Assembly: GCF_900624995.1 (NCBI RefSeq)
Contig: NZ_UYXQ01000018.1
Span: 1-64,000, forward strand
Length of the DNA: 64,000 nt
Direction of reading: 5' to 3'
Origin: Pseudomonas antarctica
GTDB lineage: Bacteria; Pseudomonadota; Gammaproteobacteria; Pseudomonadales; Pseudomonadaceae
The notes under the pieces are model-generated. The model saw only the letters and a program-made list of their open reading frames with translations, had not been told where the DNA came from and did no database searches. Positions within the stretch are counted from its first letter, which is position 1. Each line of letters opens with the position of its first letter. The position numbers and the translations under genes were made by a program. This document shows, one piece after another, positions 36,096-44,595 of the stretch.

Positions 36096-36123
36096 GAACT
36101 TAACCCGTGAACTGCTACTCAGA
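36096..36123 (+). promoter_or_regulatory. AlgU (RpoE-type) promoter of ErsA
   Basis: GAACTT at 36096-36101, a 17-base spacer and TCAGA at 36119-36123 match the AlgU/sigma-E consensus. It lies six to seven bases before the predicted start of the ErsA transcript, as in P. aeruginosa, where ErsA is known to need AlgU. Confidence 0.75.
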
Positions 36124-36128
36124 GTTAC

Positions 36129-36259
36129 TGAATGGGTGGTGAAGCCCTTCAATGCTCCTATGTTGTGTTAAGTGTTGGCAGATATCTGGACCCCGCCCTA
36201 GCGGTCCAGAACTTGAACCCCGAACTTCCCCTCCCCAAACGAAGTCCGGGGTTTTTTTT
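36129..36259 (+). ncRNA. ersA: Small regulatory RNA ErsA
   Basis: The polA-yihA gap holds a transcription unit of about 131 bases with an AlgU-type promoter in front and a strong terminator behind; P. aeruginosa ErsA (about 132 nt) is at the same place, the position used by Spot 42 in enterobacteria. A C-rich, unpaired stretch (CTTCCCCTCCCC, 36224-36236) inside the terminal loop fits the seed region described for ErsA, which base-pairs with envelope and exopolysaccharide mRNAs such as algC. An upstream hairpin (CTGGACCCCGCCCTAGCGGTCCAG) is also seen. The 5' end is predicted from promoter spacing. Confidence 0.8.
36217..36259 (+). terminator. Rho-independent terminator of ErsA
   Basis: ACCCCGAACTTC pairs with GAAGTCCGGGGT across a C-rich loop, and eight T residues follow (36252-36259). 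It is one of the clearest terminators in the window. Confidence 0.9.
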
Positions 36260-36285
36260 GCCCCCAAGAAAGTGATTCGGGAAAG

Positions 36286-36927
36286 TTATTCCGCGACTTC
36301 CGCGCCCTTGTCCGCCAATTCCATCCAGCCGGCCAGCACCGTGTAGGCGTCTTCCAGGCCCATGCGTTTAGGCGCCGAGAACAGCTGGATGGTGATTGTA
36401 TCGCCCCAACCCTTACGGATGTCGGACTGCACTTTTAGCAGGGTGTTCTTGGCTGCGCCGTAGGTCAGCTTGTCGGCCTTGGTCAGCAGGATATGCATCG
36501 GCATGCCGCTGGCAACGGCCCAGTCGAGCATCAACAGGTCGAAGTCGGTCATTGGATGACGGATGTCCATCATCAGAATCAGCCCCTTCAAACTCTCGCG
36601 GCCACCCAGATAAGCCTCCAGGTGACGCTGCCAGTGCAGCTTCAACGGGATGGGTACTTTTGCATAACCGTAGCCCGGAAGGTCGACCAGACGCCGATCA
36701 TCGTCTAGCTTGAAGAAATTGAGAAGTTGTGTGCGGCCTGGGGTTTTCGAGGTGCGGGCCAGGCTGGCGTGGGTCAGGGTGTTCAGCGCGCTGGACTTGC
36801 CGGCGTTGGACCGGCCGGCAAAGGCGACTTCAAAGCCTTCGTCATCGGGGCATTGGTCCACTTTGGCGGCGCTGAGCATGAACGTGGACTGTTGGCACAG
36901 GCCGAGGATGGGGTTCTTGAGTTGCAT
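36286..36927 (-). CDS. yihA: Ribosome biogenesis GTP-binding protein YihA/EngB
   Basis: A 213-residue TRAFAC-class GTPase needed for large ribosomal subunit maturation. G1 is [10 protein letters not shown]2 region K-T-P-G-R-T-Q, G3 D-L-P-G-Y-G-Y, G4 T-K-A-D and G5 S-A-P-K. ATG 36927 (M-Q-L-K-N-P-I-L) was chosen; the frame continues to 37053 but those residues are not family-like. It is convergent with the ErsA unit. Confidence 0.95.
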   Translation of the reverse strand: MQLKNPILGLCQQSTFMLSAAKVDQCPDDEGFEVAFAGRSNAGKSSALNTLTHASLARTSKTPGRTQLLNFFKLDDDRRLVDLPGYGYAKVPIPLKLHWQRHLEAYLGGRESLKGLILMMDIRHPMTDFDLLMLDWAVASGMPMHILLTKADKLTYGAAKNTLLKVQSDIRKGWGDTITIQLFSAPKRMGLEDAYTVLAGWMELADKGAEVAE

Positions 36928-37119
36928 GAGATTTCCGATGTGGGCGGTGCCGAAAAAGGGTGCGGCAAGCGGTGTCGTTTCCGTTTCAGTAGCGCCAGTA
37001 TATAATGCCGCAGATTTTGTGTGTGCTTTGTCCCAGCGAAGGATGAAGTTCACGGGAGCGAAAGACCTTCATTGCGCATTAGAACGCAAAACGCTCTCAA
37101 ACCCTGAAAAGGTCGATGT

Positions 37120-37422
37120 ATGACCCGATGGTTGCTCGCTTTTGGTGTCCTGATTCCGCTTTACGGCGCTCAGGCTACACAGGATCCGGAGGCGGTGTAC
37201 AACCGAGTTTGCGTGGCTTGCCATGCCGGCCAACTGCCCAGCGCCCCCAGACGGGGTGACCAGGCAGCCTGGGCGCCAAGACTGGCGCAGGGTATGGACA
37301 CGCTGGTGCAACACGTGACTCAGGGTTTCAAGGCAATGCCGCCGCGTGGTTTGTGCATGGACTGCAGTACTGAGGATTACCAGGCCATCATTGAGTTGAT
37401 GGTGAGTAAACCCGGTAGATAA
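37120..37422 (+). CDS. Small c5-like monoheme cytochrome c
   Basis: A 100-residue periplasmic cytochrome with signal peptide and one heme site C-V-A-C-H, a distal Met in A-M-P-P-R-G and a second C-M-D-C pair near the end, as in cytochrome c5-type proteins. It matches the PA5491 position, upstream of cytochrome c4, and probably shares its transcript (33-base gap). It would shuttle electrons to terminal oxidases. Confidence 0.88.
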   Translation: MTRWLLAFGVLIPLYGAQATQDPEAVYNRVCVACHAGQLPSAPRRGDQAAWAPRLAQGMDTLVQHVTQGFKAMPPRGLCMDCSTEDYQAIIELMVSKPGR

Positions 37423-37455
37423 CTCTTAAACCCTTAGCCGTAGTTGGATTAGCTG

Positions 37456-38082
37456 ATGAACAAACTGATCGTGAGTCTGCTGTTGACCTTGGGCATCACC
37501 GGTGTTGCCCATGCCGCAGGCGACGCCACTGCTGGCCAGGCGAAAGCCGCCGTATGTGGTGCTTGCCATGGACCGGACGGTAATAGCCCGGCACCAAACT
37601 TTCCAAAACTGGCCGGCCAGGGCGAGCGTTACCTGACCAAGCAGATGCACGACATCAAGGACGGTAAGCGTACGGTGCTGGAAATGACCGGCCTGCTCAC
37701 CAACCTCAGCGATCAAGACCTGGCGGACATCGCGGCGTATTTTGCGAGCCAGAAGGGCAGTGTGGGAGCTGCCGATCCGAAGTTGGTCGACAAAGGCCAG
37801 GCGTTGTTTCAGGGTGGCAAGCTCGCTGAAGACCAGCCCATCGGCGGCATGCCCGCCTGTAAGGCTTGCCACATCGCAGGCGGCAGTGGTCTGGCAGAGG
37901 CCGGCTTCCCTCACTTGAGTGGTCAGCACGCCCAATACACCGCCAAGCAATTGAAGGAATTTCGCGAGAAGGTTCGCTTCATCGATGGTGATGCCAGCAA
38001 CAAAATGATGACTGACATTGCGGCAAAGCTGTCGGATAAAGATATCGAAGCGTTGTCCAGCTATATTCAGGGCCTGCACTGA
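37456..38082 (+). CDS. cc4: Cytochrome c4 (diheme)
   Basis: A 208-residue periplasmic protein made of two cytochrome c domains, with C-G-A-C-H near residue 35 and C-K-A-C-H near residue 135. A signal peptide precedes them. Cytochrome c4 is a main electron donor to cbb3/caa3 oxidases in pseudomonads. It is followed by a strong terminator. Confidence 0.94.
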   Translation: MNKLIVSLLLTLGITGVAHAAGDATAGQAKAAVCGACHGPDGNSPAPNFPKLAGQGERYLTKQMHDIKDGKRTVLEMTGLLTNLSDQDLADIAAYFASQKGSVGAADPKLVDKGQALFQGGKLAEDQPIGGMPACKACHIAGGSGLAEAGFPHLSGQHAQYTAKQLKEFREKVRFIDGDASNKMMTDIAAKLSDKDIEALSSYIQGLH

Positions 38083-38130
38083 TCAGTCCGGTGACGTTAA
38101 CGCTCGATTAATCCATCGATGCAAGCATAA

Positions 38131-38157
38131 AAAGGGTGGCTTAGGCCGCCCTTTTTT
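38131..38157 (+). terminator. Rho-independent terminator after cytochrome c4
   Basis: AAAGGGTGGC and GCCGCCCTTT form a stem (one G-T pair) with a TTAG loop, followed by a T run. It lies 49 bases after the cytochrome c4 stop and separates it from dsbA. Confidence 0.88.
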
Positions 38158-38252
38158 GTGGCCGGTGCCGTTACACTAACGAACTCATGCCCGCGTAGAC
38201 CTGTCACAACTAAAGGTCGCGTGAGGCGACTTTATTTGTCCAGGAGTAAAGC

Positions 38253-38891
38253 ATGCGTAATCTGATCCTCAGCGCCGCTCTCGTCACTGCCAGCCTCTTC
38301 GGCATGACCGCACAAGCTGCCGATAATGTGCCGCTTGAAGCCGGTAAAACCTACGTTGAATTGGCCAACCCTGTTCCGGTTTCGGAGCCAGGCAAGATCG
38401 AAGTGGTGGAGCTGTTCTGGTATGGCTGCCCGCATTGCTACGCCTTTGAGCCGACCATCAATCCATGGGCTGAAAAACTCCCGTCTGACGTTAATTTCAA
38501 ACGCATCCCTGCATTGTTCGGCGGCCCATGGGATGCCCATGGTCAGCTCTTCATTACGCTCGATACCATGGGTGTAGAGCACAAGGTTCACAACGCCGTG
38601 TTCAACGCGATCCAGAAAGAAGGCAAGCGCCTGACCAAACCTGAGGAGATGGCTGACTTCGTCGCCACTCAAGGTGTTGATAAGGCCAAGTTCCTTGAGA
38701 CGTTCAACTCGTTCGCCGTCAAGGGCAAAATGGCTCAATACAAAGAGCTGGCCCAGAAGTACGGCGTGCAGGGCGTACCGACCATGATTGTCAACGGCAA
38801 ATACCGTTTCGACCTGGGCACTACCGGTGGTCCTGAGCAAACCCTCAACGTTGCCGACCAACTGATCGCCAAAGAGCGCGCAGCCAAGTAA
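38253..38891 (+). CDS. dsbA: Thiol:disulfide interchange protein DsbA
   Basis: A 212-residue periplasmic oxidase that introduces disulfide bonds. Signal peptide ends at A-Q-A-A; active site C-P-H-C at residues 59-62; the cis-proline loop is G-V-P-T. Length and the DsbA helical insertion are typical. AGGAG precedes the ATG. A nuclease-like gene starts 11 bases after the stop. Confidence 0.96.
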   Translation: MRNLILSAALVTASLFGMTAQAADNVPLEAGKTYVELANPVPVSEPGKIEVVELFWYGCPHCYAFEPTINPWAEKLPSDVNFKRIPALFGGPWDAHGQLFITLDTMGVEHKVHNAVFNAIQKEGKRLTKPEEMADFVATQGVDKAKFLETFNSFAVKGKMAQYKELAQKYGVQGVPTMIVNGKYRFDLGTTGGPEQTLNVADQLIAKERAAK

Positions 38892-38901
38892 GGGGCCTAC
38901 C

Positions 38902-39780
38902 ATGCGCCGCTGGGGTACTGAACGCGTCGTTGGCCTGCACGACCCGCAGGTCAACGAGCACCATCTGGAAACCACAGGCCTGCCGCCAGACAGCCGCTTG
39001 CGCCTGCTGAGCTTCAATATTCAGGTGGGCATCAGTACCGAGAAGTATCGGCACTACATCACCCGTGGCTGGCAGCACCTGCTGCCACACAACGGGCGGG
39101 CCGTTAACTTGCAAAAGATCGGCAACCTGCTGAACGACTTCGACTTGGTCGCCCTGCAGGAGGTCGACGGCGGTAGCATACGCTCCGGCTACATCAACCA
39201 AGTGGAACACTTGGCCCAGCTTGGCGCGTTCCCTTACTGGTATCAGCAACTCAACCGCAACCTTGGGCGCCTGGCGCAGCACAGCAATGGTGTGCTCAGC
39301 CGCTTGAAGCCGACCGCCATCGAAGATCATCCACTGCCAGGTCCCAAGGGCCGGGGGGCGATCCTCGTGCGTTTCGGCGAAGGCCCGGAAGCCTTGGTCG
39401 TGGTGATGATGCACCTGGCGCTCGGGGGGCGTACGCGCAACCTGCAACTCGCCTACATTCGTGAATTAATTGGCAACTACAAGCACCAGGTACTGATGGG
39501 TGACATGAACACCCATGCCAACGACCTGCTGCAGAATTCCCCGTTGCGGGACCTCGGGTTACTGGCGCCGCAAGTCGAAGCCACGTTTCCCAGCTGGCGC
39601 CCCCAACGCTGTCTTGACCATATCCTGCTTAGCCCGACCCTTACGCTCGAAAGCGTGCAGGTGCTGGCGCAGCCCATCTCCGATCACCTGCCGGTCGCGG
39701 TAGAGATTCGTCTGCCGGGTTCGCTCACGGCTGATGCATTACCCGCGTTGAGCCCAGGCACCAGCGGACCCCTTGCATGA
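38902..39780 (+). CDS. Endonuclease/exonuclease/phosphatase family protein
   Basis: A 292-residue protein of the EEP (DNase I-like) fold. Visible motifs: L-S-F-N-I-Q near the start, L-Q-E-V-D (catalytic Glu), M-G-D-M-N (metal/catalytic) and the final S-D-H-L-P-V (catalytic Asp-His). Substrate could be DNA, a lipid or a phosphoester; it cannot be told. It has no signal peptide. It follows dsbA by 11 bases and overlaps the diguanylate cyclase by four. Confidence 0.87.
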   Translation: MRRWGTERVVGLHDPQVNEHHLETTGLPPDSRLRLLSFNIQVGISTEKYRHYITRGWQHLLPHNGRAVNLQKIGNLLNDFDLVALQEVDGGSIRSGYINQVEHLAQLGAFPYWYQQLNRNLGRLAQHSNGVLSRLKPTAIEDHPLPGPKGRGAILVRFGEGPEALVVVMMHLALGGRTRNLQLAYIRELIGNYKHQVLMGDMNTHANDLLQNSPLRDLGLLAPQVEATFPSWRPQRCLDHILLSPTLTLESVQVLAQPISDHLPVAVEIRLPGSLTADALPALSPGTSGPLA

Positions 39781-41843
39781 GCGACGACGCCCAGCGCTGG
39801 AAAGAGAAATACCTTAAAAGCGTCGAGCAACAAGACAAACTCGAACGTCGCTGGGCTGCCCGTCTTGACCTGCTACGCCGAGGGTTGGTGCGTAGCACGC
39901 TGGCGGCGGAAGGGACCGACCGCGCGGTCGACCAATGCATGAAGGAGATGCGCGACGTAGTGCGTACCGACGACATGGACGCCGCCCTCGCCGCCTTGCT
40001 GCCGCGTTTGGAAAAAGCCGTGTTGGATTCGGAGCAGCGCCGCGAAACGCGCGTCGACCAGATGAGTACTGCGCTCACGGCCCTGGTCGCGCAACTGCAA
40101 AAGCTGCCGCTGCCGCGTGAGGTGGCCCGCCCGCTGAAAACCTTCGCCAAGCAACTGGATAGCCGAGTCGGACAGGCACGCGAGATTCCGCTGCTACTCA
40201 GTGAGCTGAGCAGCCTGCAGGGGCAAGCCCTCAATAACCTGGAGCCGGACGGCGAAACCACGCGCCCTGGGCCAGGGCTGCTACAACGCCTGTTTGGCGC
40301 GAAGGAAGTCTCAAATGACGCGCCGCTGGTCGAAGCCACGCCAGAGCTGGTTGCGCCAAAGCTCGTTGCGCCCAAACCCGCGCCTGAGCCTCAAGAGCCC
40401 GCGCAATCCGAAGAATTGACAAAAGCTTTGCGCGCCTTCGCGCCGTTGTCGCAAGCACCGTCACCCTCGCAGCCTGAACCCGTTGCACCTGGTGCGGCCG
40501 TTAAGGTGGCAGAGGTCGCCGGTGAAACATTTGTGTTCGAAGCTCCGGCATCAGTGGAGTCTGCCGTCCTGCCTGTCGAGGCGCCTGAGCCCAAGACGCC
40601 TGTGCCGCCGACAGAGGAAGCTGCTCCCGAAAGCGCGCTCGCCGCATTTATCGAAGCGCCGCAGGCTGCGGTCGACACGCCGGAGCAAACCACCATCGGC
40701 AGTTTGTCCCTGCCGCCGGTGCTGGAGAGCCCCGAGCCCGATCCAGATGAACTGCAATTGGACGGCATCTACGCTCTGCCCGACTCGCCGGAGCCGTCCT
40801 ACAGCTCCGTCGCCAAGCATATCGAAGACACCTTGCTCGGCCTGCTTGATGAGCTGTCGCTGCCTGAGCGTCACCGGCCCCAGGCCGAAGCCATGCGCGA
40901 GCGCCTGGCCCACGGCTTGAACTGGTACGAGCTGCTGCCGATCCTCGACGACCTGGCCGTGCTGATGCTGGCGATCACCGACAGTGGCCAGCACGAGTTC
41001 GAAGCCTACCTCAAGCAGCTCAACGAGCGCCTCGAGGCATTCCAGGGCCACCTGCAGGTAGCCAGTGAAGGCCATGCCGACAGCCGCTCGGCCGCGCAGG
41101 AGCTGGACACGCAGATTCGTGAACAGGTCGACGGTCTGCAAAGCAGCGTGCAGGACGCGGCCGATCTGGACAGCCTCAAGCACGTGCTGGAGAGCCACCT
41201 CGAAGGCCTGCTCGGCACGATGGACGCGCACCAGCAGCAGCGTGACCAGCGCGAGCAGGAAGTGGCAGCGCGCCTCAAAGGGCTGGCTGAGCGGGTGGCG
41301 AGCATGGAGCAGGAAGCCCAAGGCTATCGCGAGCATCTGGAAGTACAGCGCCAGAAGGCCTTGATCGATCCGCTCACCGGCCTGCCCAATCGTGCAGCCT
41401 GGAGCGAGCGCCTGGATCATGAAGTGAATACCTGGCACCAACGCGGCAATAGCCTGTCGCTGGCCATGTTGGACCTGGACCATTTCAAGCGCATCAACGA
41501 CGGCTATGGCCACTTGGCGGGTGACAAGGTACTGAAGATCATCGCCAATGTGTTGCGCAAACGCCTGCGCCCCACTGACTTTATCGCGCGTTTCGGTGGT
41601 GAAGAGTTTGTGTTGCTGATGCCGGACTCAGCCTTGACGGATGCCCTCGCCGTGGGCGAAGTGCTCCGTGCTGCGATCGAAGCGTGCCCTTTCCACTTTA
41701 AGGGCGAGCCGGTAACGATCACGGTATCCATGGGCGTGGCGCAGTTCCAGCCGGGTGAGCGCAGTGACTTGGCGCTCAAACGTGCCGATGAGGCACTATA
41801 CCGGGCGAAGGCGGCGGGACGTAATCAGGTGCAGGCGGCCTAA
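39777..41843 (+). CDS. dgcH: GGDEF diguanylate cyclase (DgcH-like)
   Basis: A 688-residue protein that makes cyclic di-GMP. The GGDEF domain occupies about 530-688 with G-G-E-E-F at 607-611 and a product-inhibition I-site R-P-T-D exactly five residues before it. The N-terminal 130 residues are helical, residues 170-350 are a Pro/Ala/Glu-rich low-complexity linker, and 350-520 form a helical, coiled-coil-like sensor region. No membrane segment is seen, so it is probably cytoplasmic. It matches PA5487 (DgcH) in position. Its start overlaps the preceding gene (ATGA). Confidence 0.88.
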   Translation: MSDDAQRWKEKYLKSVEQQDKLERRWAARLDLLRRGLVRSTLAAEGTDRAVDQCMKEMRDVVRTDDMDAALAALLPRLEKAVLDSEQRRETRVDQMSTALTALVAQLQKLPLPREVARPLKTFAKQLDSRVGQAREIPLLLSELSSLQGQALNNLEPDGETTRPGPGLLQRLFGAKEVSNDAPLVEATPELVAPKLVAPKPAPEPQEPAQSEELTKALRAFAPLSQAPSPSQPEPVAPGAAVKVAEVAGETFVFEAPASVESAVLPVEAPEPKTPVPPTEEAAPESALAAFIEAPQAAVDTPEQTTIGSLSLPPVLESPEPDPDELQLDGIYALPDSPEPSYSSVAKHIEDTLLGLLDELSLPERHRPQAEAMRERLAHGLNWYELLPILDDLAVLMLAITDSGQHEFEAYLKQLNERLEAFQGHLQVASEGHADSRSAAQELDTQIREQVDGLQSSVQDAADLDSLKHVLESHLEGLLGTMDAHQQQRDQREQEVAARLKGLAERVASMEQEAQGYREHLEVQRQKALIDPLTGLPNRAAWSERLDHEVNTWHQRGNSLSLAMLDLDHFKRINDGYGHLAGDKVLKIIANVLRKRLRPTDFIARFGGEEFVLLMPDSALTDALAVGEVLRAAIEACPFHFKGEPVTITVSMGVAQFQPGERSDLALKRADEALYRAKAAGRNQVQAA

Positions 41844-41919
41844 AATATGTTCCATTTTGTAATTTGACCGTCCAGCCACAAACGGTACGTTACACTGTTG
41901 CATTATCGTCTTCAGCGTA

Positions 41920-42708
41920 ATGTCTTCTGCTATGAAATCCTTTTGCATCGCCTTTATGTTCCTCCTGCTCGCCGGCTGCGCCAGTGGCCCGCGCCTGAAC
42001 ACCAGCCATCCTTCGGTTAACCACGACAACCGCGTGCAGTTCGTGGTCGTCCATTACACCTCAACCAACCTTGAACGCTCCCTGGCGCTGTTAACCCACG
42101 GCCAGGTCAGCAGCCATTACCTGATCGGTGACGACGCCTCTGGCACTCTCTACAAGCTGGTGGATGAGAGCCAGCGCGCCTGGCACGCTGGTGAAAGCGA
42201 GTGGATGGGCCGTACCTGGCTCAACTCCAGCTCGATTGGCATCGAGATCGTCAACCCAGGCTATCGTGATACACCGACGGGCCGTGTCTGGTACCCGTAT
42301 TCCGAGGCGCAGGTGCAGTCGTTGGTGGTGTTGCTCAAGGACATCAGCAAGCGCAATGGCATCGAACCCAAGAACATCATTGGCCATAGCGACATCGCCC
42401 CGTTGCGAAAGCTCGACCCGGGCCCGTTGTTCCCGTGGAAGCGTTTAGCGGCTGAGGGCTTGGGGGTCTGGCCGGACGCGCAGGCCGTTGCTCGATTCCA
42501 GGTGCAGTACGCGGCTGAGCTGCCGAGCGTCACCTGGTTCCAGGAAGAGCTGGCACGCCTGGGCTACCAGACACCGCAGACCGGTGAGTTGGATGTTGCT
42601 ACGCGACATGTGATCGCGGCGTTCCAGATGCACTTCCGGCCATCGCTCTTTGATGGCACGCCGGATGCTGAAAGTGCTGCGATATTGCGCGCATTGAACC
42701 GCAGTTAA
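41920..42708 (+). CDS. ampDh2: N-acetylmuramoyl-L-alanine amidase AmpDh2 (lipoprotein)
   Basis: A 262-residue AmpD-family amidase that cuts the amide between MurNAc and the peptide. The lipobox L-L-A-G-C anchors it to the envelope, so it works on cell wall in the periplasm, unlike cytosolic AmpD. Zinc ligands are in V-V-H-Y-T and G-H-S-D-I-A-P (His and Asp). The last 70 residues are a peptidoglycan-binding domain. It matches PA5485 next to kinB/algB. An ATG at 41920 leads; one at 41932 is also possible. Confidence 0.9.
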   Translation: MSSAMKSFCIAFMFLLLAGCASGPRLNTSHPSVNHDNRVQFVVVHYTSTNLERSLALLTHGQVSSHYLIGDDASGTLYKLVDESQRAWHAGESEWMGRTWLNSSSIGIEIVNPGYRDTPTGRVWYPYSEAQVQSLVVLLKDISKRNGIEPKNIIGHSDIAPLRKLDPGPLFPWKRLAAEGLGVWPDAQAVARFQVQYAAELPSVTWFQEELARLGYQTPQTGELDVATRHVIAAFQMHFRPSLFDGTPDAESAAILRALNRS

Positions 42709-42724
42709 GCGTGTAACCCGATTC

Positions 42725-42765
42725 AAATTGTGGGAGCGGTGGTGCGACGCTCCCGCAATTTATTT
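42725..42765. terminator. Bidirectional terminator between ampDh2 and kinB
   Basis: AAATTGTGGGAGCG pairs with CGCTCCCGCAATTT over 14 bases (one G-T pair) around a nine-base loop, with A and T runs on the flanks. The two genes are convergent, so it can serve both. Confidence 0.75.
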
Positions 42766-42797
42766 CGTATGGCCAGCAGGTAACTCGAGCGGCCAGG

Positions 42798-44585
42798 CTA
42801 CAGCGGCAACGCCATATAGAATTGCGTACCTTGCCCCGGCCGCGAATACACACCCATGCGGCCGCCGTGCAGTTGCACGATCTCTTTGCACAGTGCCAGC
42901 CCAAGGCCGGCGCCGCCTTTTTTGCGGCCCACCTGCACGAAGGGTTCGAAGATCCTGCCCTGCTGGCCGTAGGCGATGCCTTCGCCGTTATCTTCGACGC
43001 TGATAATCACGCGCTCGCCATGGCGGCGTGCCTGCAGGCGAATCTGCCCGCCATCGGCGGTATGGCGCAACGCGTTGCCCAGCAGGTTGTCGAGCACACG
43101 TTCCAACTGAGCCTGGTCGGCATACAGCCTGGGCAAATCAGGTTGGGCTTCCACCAGCAGTTCGATGTTCTGAGCACTCGCCAGCTCGGTGAAACGCGCC
43201 CGTGCGTGCTCCAGCAGGTCGGTGACATCGCAGGGCCCCAGGGTAAGTTTTTGCAGGCCATTCTGGTAGCGCGAAAAATTGAGCAAGTCGTTGATCAACT
43301 GCATTAGGCGCTGCATTTCTTCATTGACCGTATCCAGCAAGTCCGCTTCACGGGACTCGGCCGGAAACTTCGCCCGTTCGCGGAACAGCCCGAAGGCCAT
43401 GTGCATGCCGGTCACCGGCGTGCGCAGTTCGTGGGAGGCGCGCAACACGAATTCGCTGCGCACGCGTTCGAAGGCGCGCTGTTCGGTGACGTCATGCAGC
43501 ACCATCACTGCCCCGAGGATATGCCCTTGGGTGTGGCTAACCGGCGTCAAGCTGTAGGTCAGCAGGCGCAGTTCGCCCTCAACCTCCACTTCCAGATCTT
43601 CCGGCGCCCGCTCCAGGTTGCCGCCGCGCAGTACTAGCTGCAGCTGTTCATCCATTTCCGGGCGGCCCAGCGCCTCGCCCAAGCCCTGGCCTAAACGTGC
43701 CTCGTCCCAGCCCAACTGGCGCTGAGCGACGGGGTTCAGATGCTCCAGGCGACCTTGGCGGTCGATCATCAACAGACCGTCGTCGATGCTGTCGAGCACC
43801 GCTTGCAGGCGCTGCTGGCCGGCCAGCAATTCATCGATATTGGTTGCCTGGTGCTGGCGCAACGCTTCGGCCATGATGCCGAAGCGCCGGGTCAGCAGAT
43901 TCATTTCCGCTGCTGAAGAGATCGGCAGCGTCACTTCGAAATCGCCCTGCCCGATCTTGTCAGCGGCTTTGGCCAAAGCTTCGATCGGCCCGCCAAAGCG
44001 CCGGGCGACGCCATGGGCGGTGATGAAGCCGATAATCAATACCGCCAGGCCCACTAGGCCCAGAAGACCGGCAATCAACAGCGCTCGGTCGCGGGATTTG
44101 TATTCTCTGGCGTTGATGTTCTCCAAGGCGTGCTTGTGTTCGGTGATCAGGCCGTTACGCAACGCATTGAAGGTGTCGGTCAGCTTTTGGTTTTTATTAT
44201 TGGCCAGCGAGCGTTGCTGGGCCTCGTCAAATGCCTTGATAAAATTCAGGTAGTCAACGCGTGCCTGGCTGAACCCGCTGAGCCTGCCGTCTTGCTGTTC
44301 ATGGGCGATGCCCTCATCCAGCAGTGCGAGGTATTGCTGTTTTGAGGTTTTCAGCACCTCGGGGTCCGGTTGCTCCTGCAACATCAGGATCAACTGGTCT
44401 CCCAAGGTTTGGCGCAGCTTGAGGCCAAGGTCCAGGGTGATGAAGTTGCTGCGGATCAGCGACTCCTGGCTCTTGGCCATTTGCATAACACTGACCAGTC
44501 CCAGGACCAGTCCCAGCAGGGCGACGGTGATCAGCGCTGAGATACTCAGGAACAAACGAGTGCGCAGTTTCATCGCTAGCTTCAT
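42798..44585 (-). CDS. kinB: Sensor histidine kinase KinB
   Basis: A 595-residue membrane kinase of the same length as P. aeruginosa KinB. Membrane helices lie at about 10-33 and 168-192, framing a periplasmic four-helix sensor; HAMP, PAS (about 250-370), HisKA with His385 in S-H-E-L-R-T-P, and HATPase with N-box L-G-N-A-L-R-H and G-box D-N-G-E-G-I follow. It phosphorylates and dephosphorylates AlgB, controlling alginate and virulence. It is ten bases from algB in one operon. ATG 44585 was chosen as giving the family N-terminus. Confidence 0.94.
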   Translation of the reverse strand: MKLAMKLRTRLFLSISALITVALLGLVLGLVSVMQMAKSQESLIRSNFITLDLGLKLRQTLGDQLILMLQEQPDPEVLKTSKQQYLALLDEGIAHEQQDGRLSGFSQARVDYLNFIKAFDEAQQRSLANNKNQKLTDTFNALRNGLITEHKHALENINAREYKSRDRALLIAGLLGLVGLAVLIIGFITAHGVARRFGGPIEALAKAADKIGQGDFEVTLPISSAAEMNLLTRRFGIMAEALRQHQATNIDELLAGQQRLQAVLDSIDDGLLMIDRQGRLEHLNPVAQRQLGWDEARLGQGLGEALGRPEMDEQLQLVLRGGNLERAPEDLEVEVEGELRLLTYSLTPVSHTQGHILGAVMVLHDVTEQRAFERVRSEFVLRASHELRTPVTGMHMAFGLFRERAKFPAESREADLLDTVNEEMQRLMQLINDLLNFSRYQNGLQKLTLGPCDVTDLLEHARARFTELASAQNIELLVEAQPDLPRLYADQAQLERVLDNLLGNALRHTADGGQIRLQARRHGERVIISVEDNGEGIAYGQQGRIFEPFVQVGRKKGGAGLGLALCKEIVQLHGGRMGVYSRPGQGTQFYMALPL

Positions 44586-44595
44586 AAGGTACCGC

